The position numbers were made by a program, and so were the translations under genes. DNA of 64,000 bases, from assembly GCA_013376985.1 (NCBI GenBank), contig JACABB010000006.1:86772-150771 (forward strand), in the 5' to 3' direction. Source of the stretch: Bacteroidales bacterium (GTDB lineage Bacteria; Bacteroidota; Bacteroidia; Bacteroidales; Tenuifilaceae). Of this stretch, positions 1 to 9,825 are shown piece by piece. The notes beneath the pieces were generated by a model, which did no database searches, was not told where the DNA came from, and worked only from the letters and a program-made list of their open reading frames with translations. Each line of letters starts with the position of its first letter. The first letter of the stretch is position 1.

Positions 1-1103
1 CCCGTATTGGGGAAGTACCATCCATCGTAAATTGATATCCCCTTATATTTCAATTTACCACCCTCATCGGTTCCTCGTAAGCCTGTGGCATCTGCTTGGC
101 TCTGGCTCATCCCAAGAAATGTCTCTAATGTTTTCCAATCTTCATCAGTTGGAACATGCCAACCTGTTGGGCAAAGTTTTCGGCTATCAACAACTGTATA
201 ATAGTTATAAAGTTTTCCAAAATCTGTGTATTTACAACTTGCACTAGTAGAGGTTGAACTCCATAATAAATCATCCTGAATTAGAGGGATATCACTTCCA
301 TCATTAAATTTTGTGGTTTCTAAATTTTTAGTTATCCAAATCTGTGTACCAATAGTTTTAATTTGATATTTATTGCCAGAGATATCTGTTATTTCTCCTT
401 CGGTAGTCGTAAAACTGACTTCAGGGCTATAATCAATTCCCGATTCATTTTTTGTATATCCTCTCACATAGTAGGTTGTACTGGGAGTTAGGTTTTCAAT
501 AAGCATGGTTCGATAATTCTCACTAAACCAATCAACCAGAATATGGTTTCCTTCATTAGTGGGATTAGAGCTTGTGCCATAGCAAATTCCTCTTTCATCA
601 ACAAGATACGGAGGTGTACTAGCTATCCAATATTTAACATTAACACTTGTTGCCATTACAGTTTCAATAGATACACCAATTGATCCAGAACTAGGTGGTA
701 ATCCTTTGGGAACGAATGTTAATACTTCTCCATAAGCAGTGCCAGCTTTATTGGTGGCATAAGCTCTTATGGTATGGGTTTTTGTATGCCTATTAATCAT
801 CCCAAACCACTTGGCATTTATTGTATCTGTGAAACTACCTAAACCATTGCCCTTAGTTGTATTCCAGCAATGAATATTGTCGTTGATTGTTGGGATCACA
901 TTTTCATCTGTAGTAGCACAAATACCTCTTGAAGTTACCGTTGAACCTCCATCATCTATTACCTCACCACCAGCAATGGCGTATGCCCAAGTTACTTCTG
1001 ATACTGGTAATGTATTTACTTTTGGTAAATTTGCTTTATCTTTAAAACACGAGGAAAGGATAAGCAGCAGTCCCAATTGAATTATAAATATTGATTTTTT
1101 CAT
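1..1103 (-). CDS. FISUMP-domain lipoprotein (C-terminus cut by window edge)
   Basis: Reading from the ATG at 1103-1101, at least 367 codons are open to the window edge. The N-terminus is a lipoprotein signal peptide with a lipobox ending LSSC (Cys about residue 19). The middle looks like fibronectin-type repeats (phrases such as YYVRGYTKNESG, IRAYATNKAG). The last visible part carries the marks of the Fibrobacter succinogenes major paralogous (FISUMP, TIGR02145) domain: CPTGWHVPTDEDW, then LGMSQSQADATGLRGT and GGKLK. Such proteins are exported surface lipoproteins of Bacteroidota; the molecular role is unknown. The stop codon lies outside the window. Confidence 0.85.
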   Translation of the reverse strand, partial: MKKSIFIIQLGLLLILSSCFKDKANLPKVNTLPVSEVTWAYAIAGGEVIDDGGSTVTSRGICATTDENVIPTINDNIHCWNTTKGNGLGSFTDTINAKWFGMINRHTKTHTIRAYATNKAGTAYGEVLTFVPKGLPPSSGSIGVSIETVMATSVNVKYWIASTPPYLVDERGICYGTSSNPTNEGNHILVDWFSENYRTMLIENLTPSTTYYVRGYTKNESGIDYSPEVSFTTTEGEITDISGNKYQIKTIGTQIWITKNLETTKFNDGSDIPLIQDDLLWSSTSTSASCKYTDFGKLYNYYTVVDSRKLCPTGWHVPTDEDWKTLETFLGMSQSQADATGLRGTDEGGKLKYKGISIYDGWYFPNT

Positions 1104-1301
1104 TACCCTTTTTATAGATAGTTTTGGTAACTCAAATTTAAAGAAAAATATCAGTTTTAGCAATTGTTAATTAGTAAGTATTAGTTTTTTAGATACTCTA
1201 TTTTGGTCGTATAACATTATACGAAAATTTGCTAAGCAATCACTTTTTTAAATAAATTTGATTGTTAATAGATTTAAGGAATTCCCTAAAAATACAAAGG
1301 C

Positions 1302-2825
1302 ATGCATAAAGGAATCTTAAGGTTTTTTGTATTATTAGCATTGGTATTTCCAATCATTTCATGTAGAAGTCAAATGAACGATAAAGCTCCAATAAAAATT
1401 GACAGACAACCTGTGGTAGCAGGTTCGTTCTATCCTTCAGATAAGAAGGAATTAATTAAAATGCTCGAAGGGTTCTTTAATGAAGCTCCACAGGTTCTTT
1501 CACAACAACCCCTTGCGGTTATTGCTCCTCATGCAGGATATGTTTTTTCTGGCGGGGTTGCTGCGGCTGCTTTTAAGCAGATTGATAGGAATAGAAAGTT
1601 TAAGCATGTTTTTATCATTGGGTCAAGTCATACCATGTATTTCAGTGGGGCATCGGTTTATTCACAGGGTGATTTTATTACTCCTCTGGGTAAGGTAACC
1701 GTTGATACACTGGCTGGCTTGTTGCATAGTAAGTATAGTTTTATTTCAAATGATGCTGAACCACATGCAAAAGAGCATAGTTTGGAGGTGCAGCTACCAT
1801 TTTTACAATATTGGCTAAAGAACCCATTTTCAATTGTTCCAATTGTTATTGGGGGCGAATCCCAGTCTAATTGCAGTAATTTGGCTGATGCGCTTGCACC
1901 TTATTTTAATGAGGATAACCTATTTGTGATTAGCACCGATTTTTCGCACTATCCTTCAAGTGCCGATGCAATAAAATCTGATAATACAATGGCCGACGCC
2001 ATACTATCCAACTCATCGCAAACATTTATGAAATCTAAACTTGTTGATGAGAGCAAAGGCACACCAAATTTAGTGACCGCCATGTGTGGATGGACATCTG
2101 TGCTAACATTACTTGATATTACCGAGGATTGTAATGATATCACCTACAAAAAAATTCTCTATAAAAACTCTGGTGATTCGCCAGAATATGGCGATAAGAA
2201 TAGAGTTGTAGGCTATAATGCCATTTGTGTAATTAAATCTGATACGAAGGTGGATAAATCACAATTTAGTCTTAATGAGACAGAGAAGATTAAACTACTT
2301 AAAATTGCCAGAAATACTATCTCCGAATATTTGTTGAGTAAGAACGTCCCCATAATCGATGAAAAGAAGTTTCCAGCAAATTTATTAGTACCAGCTGGTG
2401 CTTTTGTAACCCTTAAGGAGAAGGGACAATTAAGGGGCTGTATTGGTAGTTTCAATCCCGAAAAACCACTTTATAAGGTTGTACAGTCGATGGCAATAGC
2501 ATCCGCAAAGGAAGATTATCGATTTTTACCTGTGAAATATGCTGAAGTTTCTGGCCTTGAAATAGAGATATCTGTACTAACCCCACTTAAGAAAATCAAC
2601 TCTGTTGATGAGATTGTACTAGGAAAGCATGGTATTTACATCAAGAAGGACGGACGCTCGGGTACTTTCCTGCCACAGGTTGCAACAAGTACTGGATGGA
2701 ATCTGGAAGAGTTTCTTGGACATTGCGCACAGGATAAAGCGTCCATCGGTTGGGATGGTTGGAAGGATGCAGATATCTACACGTATGAAGCGATTGTTTT
2801 TGAGGAGAAGGAGGAGTTTAAGTAA
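1302..2825 (+). CDS. Fused AmmeMemoRadiSam protein B + A, predicted lipoprotein
   Basis: The 507-residue protein has a signal peptide and lipobox (ISC, Cys about 21). Residues about 35-305 form a Memo-like domain (AmrB; AGSFYP, APHAGYVFSG, IGSSHT, STDFSHYP), a dioxygenase-like fold. Residues about 325-505 form an AMMECR1 domain (AmrA; GAFVTLKEKGQLRGCIG). In many prokaryotes AmrA, AmrB and a radical SAM protein (AmrS) are three separate cytoplasmic genes. Here B and A are fused and appear to be exported to the periplasm or outer membrane, and no AmrS gene lies nearby. Function of the system is not established. The ATG at 1302 gives the complete signal peptide. Confidence 0.88.
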   Translation: MHKGILRFFVLLALVFPIISCRSQMNDKAPIKIDRQPVVAGSFYPSDKKELIKMLEGFFNEAPQVLSQQPLAVIAPHAGYVFSGGVAAAAFKQIDRNRKFKHVFIIGSSHTMYFSGASVYSQGDFITPLGKVTVDTLAGLLHSKYSFISNDAEPHAKEHSLEVQLPFLQYWLKNPFSIVPIVIGGESQSNCSNLADALAPYFNEDNLFVISTDFSHYPSSADAIKSDNTMADAILSNSSQTFMKSKLVDESKGTPNLVTAMCGWTSVLTLLDITEDCNDITYKKILYKNSGDSPEYGDKNRVVGYNAICVIKSDTKVDKSQFSLNETEKIKLLKIARNTISEYLLSKNVPIIDEKKFPANLLVPAGAFVTLKEKGQLRGCIGSFNPEKPLYKVVQSMAIASAKEDYRFLPVKYAEVSGLEIEISVLTPLKKINSVDEIVLGKHGIYIKKDGRSGTFLPQVATSTGWNLEEFLGHCAQDKASIGWDGWKDADIYTYEAIVFEEKEEFK

Positions 2826-2925
2826 AGACTAGTTCCATAATCTGTAACGATTATTTAGGAATAGCTAAGAAGTTGATTTGAAAATATGCCTAAGAGTTTA
2901 AAACTTTAATTCTAAAATTTAACCT

Positions 2926-3315
2926 ATGCCATTGGCTCGAATTGAAATTGAGAAGGGTAGAAGCCCTGAGTACAAAAAAGCGATACTCGATGGGGTTCAT
3001 CAAGCATTAGTTGAGATAATAAAAATTCCTGATAATGACCGTCGTCAAAGACTTTACGAGTTGGATACTGACCATTTTGAGCATACAGGGCGAAGCGATC
3101 AGTATACAATTATCGAAATAACGATGTTTAAAGGGCGTTCGAATGAAGCAAAGAAGGCTCTCTTTAGAAGATTGGTAGATTTATTAGTAGCAAATCCAGG
3201 AATACCAAGCAATGATATTACAATTATTATCCACGATCCTGCTCTTGAGAATTGGGGAATTCGTGGTGGCTACCCCGCATCAGAAATTGATTTGGGTTTT
3301 AATATTAAGGTGTAG
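2926..3315 (+). CDS. Tautomerase family protein
   Basis: The 129-residue protein starts MPLARIEIEKGRSPEYKK. Removal of Met would expose Pro2, the catalytic base of the tautomerase/4-oxalocrotonate superfamily. A second beta-alpha unit (TIIEITMFKGRSNEAKKAL) and the end DITIIIHDPALENWGIRGG fit the longer fused-repeat Tautomerase_2 type rather than the roughly 60-residue 4-OT. Substrate is unknown. It lies 100 bp after the AmrB-AmrA fusion in the same direction, so cotranscription is possible, but no functional link is evident. Confidence 0.8.
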   Translation: MPLARIEIEKGRSPEYKKAILDGVHQALVEIIKIPDNDRRQRLYELDTDHFEHTGRSDQYTIIEITMFKGRSNEAKKALFRRLVDLLVANPGIPSNDITIIIHDPALENWGIRGGYPASEIDLGFNIKV

Positions 3316-3338
3316 TGATTAAAATTCTATACGATACT

Positions 3339-4253
3339 TTACTTTTTCTTTGCTAGGTTATAGTAGTAATCGGCTTTTTCCTTATTCTCATACCGAGTAA
3401 AGATGTTTCCTAAAAAGGTAGCGTAGCGTGGTTTTGGGTTAATTTGGTAAAGGCGTAAAAAGTACTCTTTAGAAATCCTGTAATTCTCGAAATAAACTTT
3501 ATAGGCAGCTAATAGTTGCTGATATTGCTTATCGGTTTTATTAACCTGATATGCTTTCATCTCTTTTACGTAGCTGTTCTCTGCTAGCCAGTAATATTTT
3601 TCAGCAAAAAATTCAAGAGCATCGATATTATTTTTATCGAGTTTTAGTAGTTGCTGTGCAATTTTTTCAAGTTGGTTTTTATACTCTAATTTTTCACAAA
3701 CTTTATAATAACTATTTAAGTACTTAACCTCATTTTGAGCGTTATTATCAAATGAGGGCCAGATTTTATAGGCAGAATCCCAATTCTCACTTTTAACATA
3801 TGCTGTAAAAAGTTGTTTTTGTACGGACTGGATTTCTTCTCCCTGTGGGTATTTGGCGATATATGCCTCAAGATTAGTGATCTCTTTCGAGAGGTTATCC
3901 TTTTCAAGGAATGCTTTTGCTAGAATTGAGTAGGTTTTATCATTTGCTACGGAAAAACGTTTTGCTAGTTCCAAATACTGAATAGTTTTATCGGTCTGTT
4001 TCAATTCCCAAGCAGCAACTCCAGCATTTTGGTATATTGTACTATCAACCCTCTTATTTTGATTTTTCTTAAGTTCTATAATTTCCTCGAAAGAGGTAAG
4101 TGCTTTTTGATAGTCGCCACTATTTAAAGCAGTTTTAGCTTCTTGGTATTTTTGAATGCTAGAGTCCTGCTCAACGATTTTTTTTGTTGACGTACAACTT
4201 GTTATTAGAAGAGTTCCTCCAAGGATAATAGCTAAAAGATATCTAGATTTCAT
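3339..4253 (-). CDS. TPR-repeat lipoprotein
   Basis: The 304-residue protein begins with a signal peptide and lipobox (LLITSC, Cys20), followed by helical tetratricopeptide-like repeats, for example the unit around NSGDYQKALTSFEEIIELKK and a later KYPQGEEIQSVQ unit. Probably an envelope-anchored scaffold. It converges with the tautomerase gene (24 bp between stops). No catalytic motif is visible, and the specific role is unknown. Confidence 0.75.
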   Translation of the reverse strand: MKSRYLLAIILGGTLLITSCTSTKKIVEQDSSIQKYQEAKTALNSGDYQKALTSFEEIIELKKNQNKRVDSTIYQNAGVAAWELKQTDKTIQYLELAKRFSVANDKTYSILAKAFLEKDNLSKEITNLEAYIAKYPQGEEIQSVQKQLFTAYVKSENWDSAYKIWPSFDNNAQNEVKYLNSYYKVCEKLEYKNQLEKIAQQLLKLDKNNIDALEFFAEKYYWLAENSYVKEMKAYQVNKTDKQYQQLLAAYKVYFENYRISKEYFLRLYQINPKPRYATFLGNIFTRYENKEKADYYYNLAKKK

Positions 4254-4404
4254 TTTCGAGCATTTTCAAATTGAGGGGCAAAGGTAAAATAAAAAAAACT
4301 CATACATAATTTCTAACTTCGATTTGCTTGGTGAATCTATGTTACCGGAACTAATTAAATACATATACCACTAATAATTAGCTGTAGCCATTGAGAAACA
4401 GTTC

Positions 4405-6939
4405 CTATTGTACCCTTACTCCCATAACAAGGATGTCATCAACCTGCTCATGCTGACCTTTCCAATCGAAATGCGCTTTTTGGATTATTTCTTTTTGCTC
4501 ATCCATAGGTTTATCCCATATTTGGAGCAGCATCTCCTTGTATTTCTTCGACATGAATTTTCTGCCATCGGTACCACCAAACTGGTCGGCATAACCATCA
4601 GAGGAGATATAGAAGGTATCACCTTTTTGAACTGGAATTTCGTTGTTGGTGAAAGGTATATGGTCGTTCATGTGAATAGCAATAGGCATCTTATCGGCCT
4701 TAAACTCCATCAGTTCGCCTTTACGAATGAGGTAAAGAGGATTGTATGCACCTGCCCACTCTAATTTCATCTCCTTAGGGTCGAATACGCATAGCGATAT
4801 ATCCATACCATCCTTGGCTTCATCCTTCTTCCCCGTTTGCGAAAGCGTGCTTTTAACGTGATCGCGAAGGTAGTTAAGGATACTTCCAGGTTGCATAATT
4901 CCCTCCTTGTTGACAATTTCATATAGGAATGATACACCCAACATGCTCATAAAAGCACCAGGTACTCCATGTCCTGTGCAATCTGCGGCAACAATAACTA
5001 TTTTACCACCCCTTTGACTTAGCCAGAAAAAGTCACCGCTAACAATATCCCTTGGTAGGTAAAGGACAAAATGTTCGGGCAGATTTAATCGCATTATCTC
5101 ATCGGAAGGGAGAATTGCCCTTTGAATACGACTTGCGTAGCGGATGCTATCGGTTATTTCTTTTTTCTGTTCGGTAATCAGCTCGTTTTTTTCTTCAAGA
5201 ACTCTATTTGCTTTTTTCTTCTCACGGAACATTTTAAACATTAAAAGAGCAACAAGGAGTATTAGAACAGCTCCAACTACAGCTCCAATAATTGTGAGTT
5301 TTTGTCTTTTGATTATTGAGTCTTGGAGATTTATTGCCAAATCCTTCTTCTCCGTTTCGTATTTGGTTTGCATTTCGGTGATAGCTTTCTGGCTCTTTTC
5401 GGAAAAGAGTTCATCCTTTATTTTTATAGACAACTTATGGAATGAAAAAGCTTTTTGAATCTCACCTATTTGTTCGTATAATTTCGATAATCTTTCGTAG
5501 CAATAACGTTCAAACTCTTTGATATCAAGTGATTTTGCTATTTTTGCGCATTCAAGGAAATATGCTTCAGCTTGAGTTGTGTTTTTTTGTCGAAAATTAC
5601 TTTCACCTAAAGAGAAAAGAGCATTTACTTTTTCGTATTGAAGATTGAGTTTACGAGCTAAGTCTAATCCTTCATTTAAATATTTGTTTGCACGAGTCCA
5701 GTCTCTACCCCAGCTGTAGGTTGCTCCTAAGTTAGTGCTTACTACTGCGATCTTAGTTTTCTTGGTTTCATCAGCAGAGGCTTTAAATATGTCCAGAGAC
5801 TTATTGTAATATTCTATCGACTTGCTAAATGAGTTTAGAATAACTTTCGGGGAAAGTTTTATTAGTGAATCCTCCCATTCCTCACCATACTTTGCTACAA
5901 ATTGATTTGTTGCAAGTCTTGAGTAAACATTGGCAATGTTTTGGTATGTATTTCCTTCGTCATCCTTTTTTTCAAGTTTCTGAAATATTTCTAGTGCTCG
6001 TAAATAATACTCCAAAGCTTTTTGATAGTTTGTCTCATTTTCTTTCACTGCAAGTGTGCTTTGCGATAGGTTTTCATAAACCATCCCAATTCCATTACAC
6101 GAATTTGCAATACCATCCTGTGCGTTTATCTGTTCAAATGTTTTGAGAGCTTTTTGGAATTGCTCAAGGGCAAGTTGGTAGTTGCCGATACTAGTATAGG
6201 TTCTTCCAAAATTATAGTAGGCAATGGCTAATCCTTGAGGATTGTTAATAGATTCTCGAATTTTTATGGCATTTTTATAGCAATCAATCGATTTTTGGTA
6301 ATCGGACATATCATAGTATATCTGCCCAAGACTATTAAATGTTTCTGCAATGTTGATTTGCTCCCCAATTTTTTGCCTTAATCCTAGAACTTTGTTCATA
6401 AGAATTAAAGCAGAATCGAGTTTGTTCTTATCCTGATAAATAAAACCAAGCTGAAAATAAGCATTGGCTTCCTGCTTAATACTATCCTTTTCGTGCGCTA
6501 ATGCAAGAAGATGGCGTGATATTTTTTCCGATTGCTCGATTGAATCTGAATAGTAGTATACTTGGGCAATTTTATTCAGGCCACTGAATATCCCTTCAGT
6601 ATAGTTAATCTTTGTGCTGAGTTCAAGGGATTGTTTGAAATATATTAGAGCTTGTGGGTACTGATCTTGGTAGTAGTAAATTTTACCTAAATTTCCTAAA
6701 GCATTGGCTTTTGATTTATCATCAATTTTTTTGGAAAGATCTATTGCATCTTTAGCGTACTCAATACCTTCGGGTTCATATTTTTTTATATCGGAAAGTT
6801 TGAATAGAATATTTAGCTTGTCAATTCCTTTTGAATCCTTAAGCAGATTCTTAAGGCTATCCAACTTGCTATCCTGTGCTTCTACAAGCACAGTTAGAAT
6901 AATAAAGCTGAAAAATAGGTAAAAACGCTTTGGTAACAT
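4405..6939 (-). CDS. TPR-domain PP2C/SpoIIE-type serine phosphatase, membrane-anchored
   Basis: The 844-residue protein has an N-terminal signal sequence (about 1-22), a long run of tetratricopeptide repeats (about 30-500, with recurring NLGKIYYYQDQYPQALIYF-like units), one membrane helix near residue 545 (GAVVGAVLILLVALLMF), a coiled-coil linker and a C-terminal SpoIIE/PP2C phosphatase domain (about 600-844). Metal-binding motifs are visible: SGDFFW, and ADCTGHGVPGAFMS with the conserved Asp. Proteins of this layout are common in Bacteroidota, with periplasmic TPRs sensing and a cytoplasmic phosphatase acting, probably on anti-sigma antagonist or STAS proteins. The partner is not in this window. 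Confidence 0.87.
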   Translation of the reverse strand: MLPKRFYLFFSFIILTVLVEAQDSKLDSLKNLLKDSKGIDKLNILFKLSDIKKYEPEGIEYAKDAIDLSKKIDDKSKANALGNLGKIYYYQDQYPQALIYFKQSLELSTKINYTEGIFSGLNKIAQVYYYSDSIEQSEKISRHLLALAHEKDSIKQEANAYFQLGFIYQDKNKLDSALILMNKVLGLRQKIGEQINIAETFNSLGQIYYDMSDYQKSIDCYKNAIKIRESINNPQGLAIAYYNFGRTYTSIGNYQLALEQFQKALKTFEQINAQDGIANSCNGIGMVYENLSQSTLAVKENETNYQKALEYYLRALEIFQKLEKKDDEGNTYQNIANVYSRLATNQFVAKYGEEWEDSLIKLSPKVILNSFSKSIEYYNKSLDIFKASADETKKTKIAVVSTNLGATYSWGRDWTRANKYLNEGLDLARKLNLQYEKVNALFSLGESNFRQKNTTQAEAYFLECAKIAKSLDIKEFERYCYERLSKLYEQIGEIQKAFSFHKLSIKIKDELFSEKSQKAITEMQTKYETEKKDLAINLQDSIIKRQKLTIIGAVVGAVLILLVALLMFKMFREKKKANRVLEEKNELITEQKKEITDSIRYASRIQRAILPSDEIMRLNLPEHFVLYLPRDIVSGDFFWLSQRGGKIVIVAADCTGHGVPGAFMSMLGVSFLYEIVNKEGIMQPGSILNYLRDHVKSTLSQTGKKDEAKDGMDISLCVFDPKEMKLEWAGAYNPLYLIRKGELMEFKADKMPIAIHMNDHIPFTNNEIPVQKGDTFYISSDGYADQFGGTDGRKFMSKKYKEMLLQIWDKPMDEQKEIIQKAHFDWKGQHEQVDDILVMGVRVQ

Positions 6940-7370
6940 AGTTCAATATTTACATCTTAAGCAAATTAACAAAAGATTGTAGGATGGAACAAGCGTTCTA
7001 AGTTTTTTTTTGAATTATTTATAAATGATTCTAAGCTCCTTGAATTATGCAGAAATGATTTCTTCACAACGAACAACTTAAAGTTTAGCAATTCGAAATT
7101 TGAAGAGGATTTGATATTATATAGATGCTTAATATTTATTACTTACAAGTTTAAAGGATATATAGAAATGATAATGATATATGCCACAAGCAGGGAGGTA
7201 ACAATAGAAAAAATAGATAGTATTCAGTAAAAGATGTTTTTTATAATTTTTTAACTAATTGAACAGGTTTAGCATTGCTTGTGATAAGAAAAAACCAATA
7301 TGTTTGCCATGTTTTTAGTTTAAATAGAAGTTACAAATAGAAACAGCAAACAGAAATTAAGGTTTTATAA
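6940..7370. other. AT-rich intergenic region without a gene
   Basis: This 431-bp stretch separates two divergently oriented genes, so it should hold both promoters. I see no open frame of protein-like composition, no tRNA and no clear hairpin, only homopolymer runs and short AT-rich direct repeats. Confidence 0.6.
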
Positions 7371-7871
7371 ATGAAAAATAGCAGTAGAAAATTAGTCGAT
7401 TTGATAAGAATTTCAATAGACCTATTGTATCCTCCATTTCGTAAGCATATGACGATTCAATTTTTCCGGTATGGTATGGTTGGTGCGTCAAATTTAGTTT
7501 TCGATTGGGTGTTGTATTTTGTTATTTATAATTTTGTTTTACAACACAAGATGTTAAATCTTGGTTTTATTACCCTCAGTTCACATATTGCAAGTTTGAG
7601 CATTAAACTTCCAATTGTTTTATTTTCGGGATTTATGTTGCAGAAATATGTGACTTTTTCTTACTCGGAACTAAGAGGAAGAATTCAACTTTTTCGATAT
7701 ATGATAGTTTTTCTTGTCAATCTTACAATAAGTTATATTGGGTTAAAGATTTTGGTAGATTATTTTCGTTTCTATCCTACACCCTCAAACATGGCTATTT
7801 CTATTTTGACTATAGGGGTAAGTTATTATTCACAAAAACATTATACGTTTAAAGCATCGGTAACAAACTAG
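7371..7871 (+). CDS. GtrA-like membrane protein
   Basis: The 166-residue protein has four predicted membrane helices and the typical GtrA family opening near residue 31, FFRYGMVGASNLVFDWVLY, plus the C-terminal YYSQKHYTF element (family: N-x-x-xRxxxF). GtrA-like proteins are thought to help move polyprenyl-linked sugars across the membrane in wall or O-antigen decoration. No glycosyltransferase gene adjoins it here, so the pathway is unknown. Confidence 0.8.
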   Translation: MKNSSRKLVDLIRISIDLLYPPFRKHMTIQFFRYGMVGASNLVFDWVLYFVIYNFVLQHKMLNLGFITLSSHIASLSIKLPIVLFSGFMLQKYVTFSYSELRGRIQLFRYMIVFLVNLTISYIGLKILVDYFRFYPTPSNMAISILTIGVSYYSQKHYTFKASVTN

Positions 7872-7901
7872 TAAACTATTATTGGTTCAGCCAATGGTGA
7901 T

Positions 7902-8654
7902 TTACTTTAATAAAAATCCAATTCTAAAACCTGCTGATATTGCAACTGGAAAATCCTTATCTCCAGTTGAATATCCATACTGAAGATTAAACGAATTATC
8001 AGAACTATATCCATATCCAAGGCCAAAAAACAAATCAACAGCTACCAGATCATTAAAAATCCATTGATTTCCAATGTTAAACAATAAGGCCATTGAAAAA
8101 ATGTCATTCGAATTTCTTTTATAAGATGAAACAGCAACTTCTGGTTTGAAATACGATCCTTTTAATAAATGAGTATACTTCATTCCTTTTATATAAAAAT
8201 CGGGACTTTTAATAAACTTGTAACCAATTTCTAAGGAAACCCCTTTAATATCTTCATTATACTGTTTACCTAACCCAATTATACCCAAGGAGCCTTCAAT
8301 ACTACTGCCTGGTTTTAAACTTCGCTCATAGATCAAATCACTGTAACCATACAATGGGGATAAAAGTCTAAATTTAAGGCAGTTTTTTTTCTGATTTTTA
8401 TAATTGTCTTTATCCTCCATTGAATGCTGAAAATTCATGGTCACGCCCGAGAATAAAATAACCTTAGAAACTTCATTTTTGTCAATACCGAATATAACTT
8501 CATTATTTAACATTTGATACTTTATCTCATCTGTAGAAATCTCTTTTATTTTACAAACAACACGCTCATTATTTCTCTTCACAATAGTATCCTGTGCTAT
8601 TGTTTTACTATAACTAAAGAGAATAATTCCTAAAAATAGAACAGTTCGTATCAT
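7902..8654 (-). CDS. Exported protein, probable outer-membrane beta-barrel
   Basis: I chose the ATG at 8654 because it puts a clean signal peptide (MIRTVLFLGIILFSYSKTIA) at the N-terminus; an in-frame ATG lies 30 bases upstream at 8684. After a short domain of the type DTIVKRNNERVVCKIKEIS, seen at the start of many Bacteroidota barrel proteins, the C-terminal two thirds alternate aromatic and polar residues (GSLGIIGLG, VAISAGFRIGFLLK) as in small outer-membrane barrels. It overlaps nothing and converges with the GtrA-like gene. Function unknown. Confidence 0.65.
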   Translation of the reverse strand: MIRTVLFLGIILFSYSKTIAQDTIVKRNNERVVCKIKEISTDEIKYQMLNNEVIFGIDKNEVSKVILFSGVTMNFQHSMEDKDNYKNQKKNCLKFRLLSPLYGYSDLIYERSLKPGSSIEGSLGIIGLGKQYNEDIKGVSLEIGYKFIKSPDFYIKGMKYTHLLKGSYFKPEVAVSSYKRNSNDIFSMALLFNIGNQWIFNDLVAVDLFFGLGYGYSSDNSFNLQYGYSTGDKDFPVAISAGFRIGFLLK

Positions 8655-8848
8655 ATTGGCTTTGTTTATAAGAGAATTAAACACTTTTTACAACTCAGTA
8701 TTTTGTTAAAGTCAATTTTAATGCAAATTAGCATTAATTTTCCATTTTTAAAATTTCCTTTCTTTTACACTTTGAGTTAACCTCATGATGATTCATGTTT
8801 TAGTAAATCAATCAGAGTTTAATAAATTTACAGGAACTTTTTCAATAT

Positions 8849-8879
8849 TTTGGTGTTATCCTTTTCTTAGGTAATTTTG
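8849..8879 (+). promoter_or_regulatory. Bacteroidota-type promoter before the metal-uptake operon
   Basis: TTTG at 8849-8852 and TAATTTTG at 8872-8879, separated by 19 bp, match the known Bacteroidota housekeeping promoter TTTG-N19-TAnnTTTG. The predicted transcript would start about 20 bp before the ATG at 8905. No obvious Zur operator could be distinguished by eye. Confidence 0.6.
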
Positions 8880-8904
8880 AACGAATAATTAGAATGAAGT
8901 AATA

Positions 8905-9825
8905 ATGAATAAAACAATCTTTAGTTTATCCGTACTAGCAGTATTTTCATTTGTTTTTTGTAGTTGCAAAAGTCGAAAGGATATTAAATTAAATCATCCA
9001 ATTACAATCTCAGTAAGTATAGTACCTCAGAAATACATTATTGATAGATTAACTGATAGTTCAATAGAGGTAAACGTAATGGTTCCACCAGGAACTAGCC
9101 CTGAGATGTACGAACCATCTCCTGTTCAGATGAAAAATGTTGCTAATTCAGCCATTTACTTTGCCCTTGGTCCATTGGAGTTTGAGAGTACAATTTTGCC
9201 TAGAATTAAAGAGCTAAACCCGAATATAAAATTCGTTGATCTTTCAAAAGGAATAAATCTATTAGAAGGACATAAACATCGTGAAATTATGGGAGAGGAG
9301 GAGCATCACACAAATTACGATCCTCATATATGGACATCCACGATTGAATTTAGCCAAATGGCTAGTAAAACTTGTAAAGAACTTTGCATTTTATATCCCG
9401 ATAAAGAGAAGACTTTTTTAAAGAACCTTGATAAATTAAATGCTGATGTAATTGGACTAGATTCTCTAATTAAAAGTGTAATTAAAACATCTACAACTAA
9501 AGATTTTTTGATCTATCACCCAGCACTATCCTATTTTGCTAGAGACTATGGGCTGAATCAAATTGCTATTGAGGAGGATGGTAAGAATCCTTCTGCTCAA
9601 ACACTTACTAAACTGATAAAACTGGCTAAATCTCAGGGGTTAAATACTATTTTTATTCAAGCTCAATTTGATTCACATAATGCAGAAATTCTGGCATGGG
9701 AGTTAGGGGGTAATGTTGTTAAGATCGATCCTTTGGGATACGATTGGTTAAAGAATATGTATGATTTAACGAATAAACTTGCAGTAGCATTAAAATCGGG
9801 GAAAGCCGCTCAAAATAATGAATAA
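8905..9825 (+). CDS. znuA: Metal (Zn/Mn) ABC transporter substrate-binding lipoprotein
   Basis: The 306-residue lipoprotein (N-terminal FVFCSC, Cys about 21) belongs to the cluster 9 TroA/ZnuA family. A short His-rich loop (EGHKHREIMGEEEHHTNYDPH) precedes the conserved DPHIW, and the later IYHPALSYFARDYGL element supplies another His ligand. The first usual ligand His in the GxxPHxYEP motif is replaced: the sequence reads GTSPEMYEPSP, with Glu67 at that place. It is the first gene of a three-gene operon with the ATPase (8-bp overlap) and permease, so import of Zn, Mn or Fe is well supported, but the metal is not fixed by sequence. Confidence 0.85.
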   Translation: MNKTIFSLSVLAVFSFVFCSCKSRKDIKLNHPITISVSIVPQKYIIDRLTDSSIEVNVMVPPGTSPEMYEPSPVQMKNVANSAIYFALGPLEFESTILPRIKELNPNIKFVDLSKGINLLEGHKHREIMGEEEHHTNYDPHIWTSTIEFSQMASKTCKELCILYPDKEKTFLKNLDKLNADVIGLDSLIKSVIKTSTTKDFLIYHPALSYFARDYGLNQIAIEEDGKNPSAQTLTKLIKLAKSQGLNTIFIQAQFDSHNAEILAWELGGNVVKIDPLGYDWLKNMYDLTNKLAVALKSGKAAQNNE

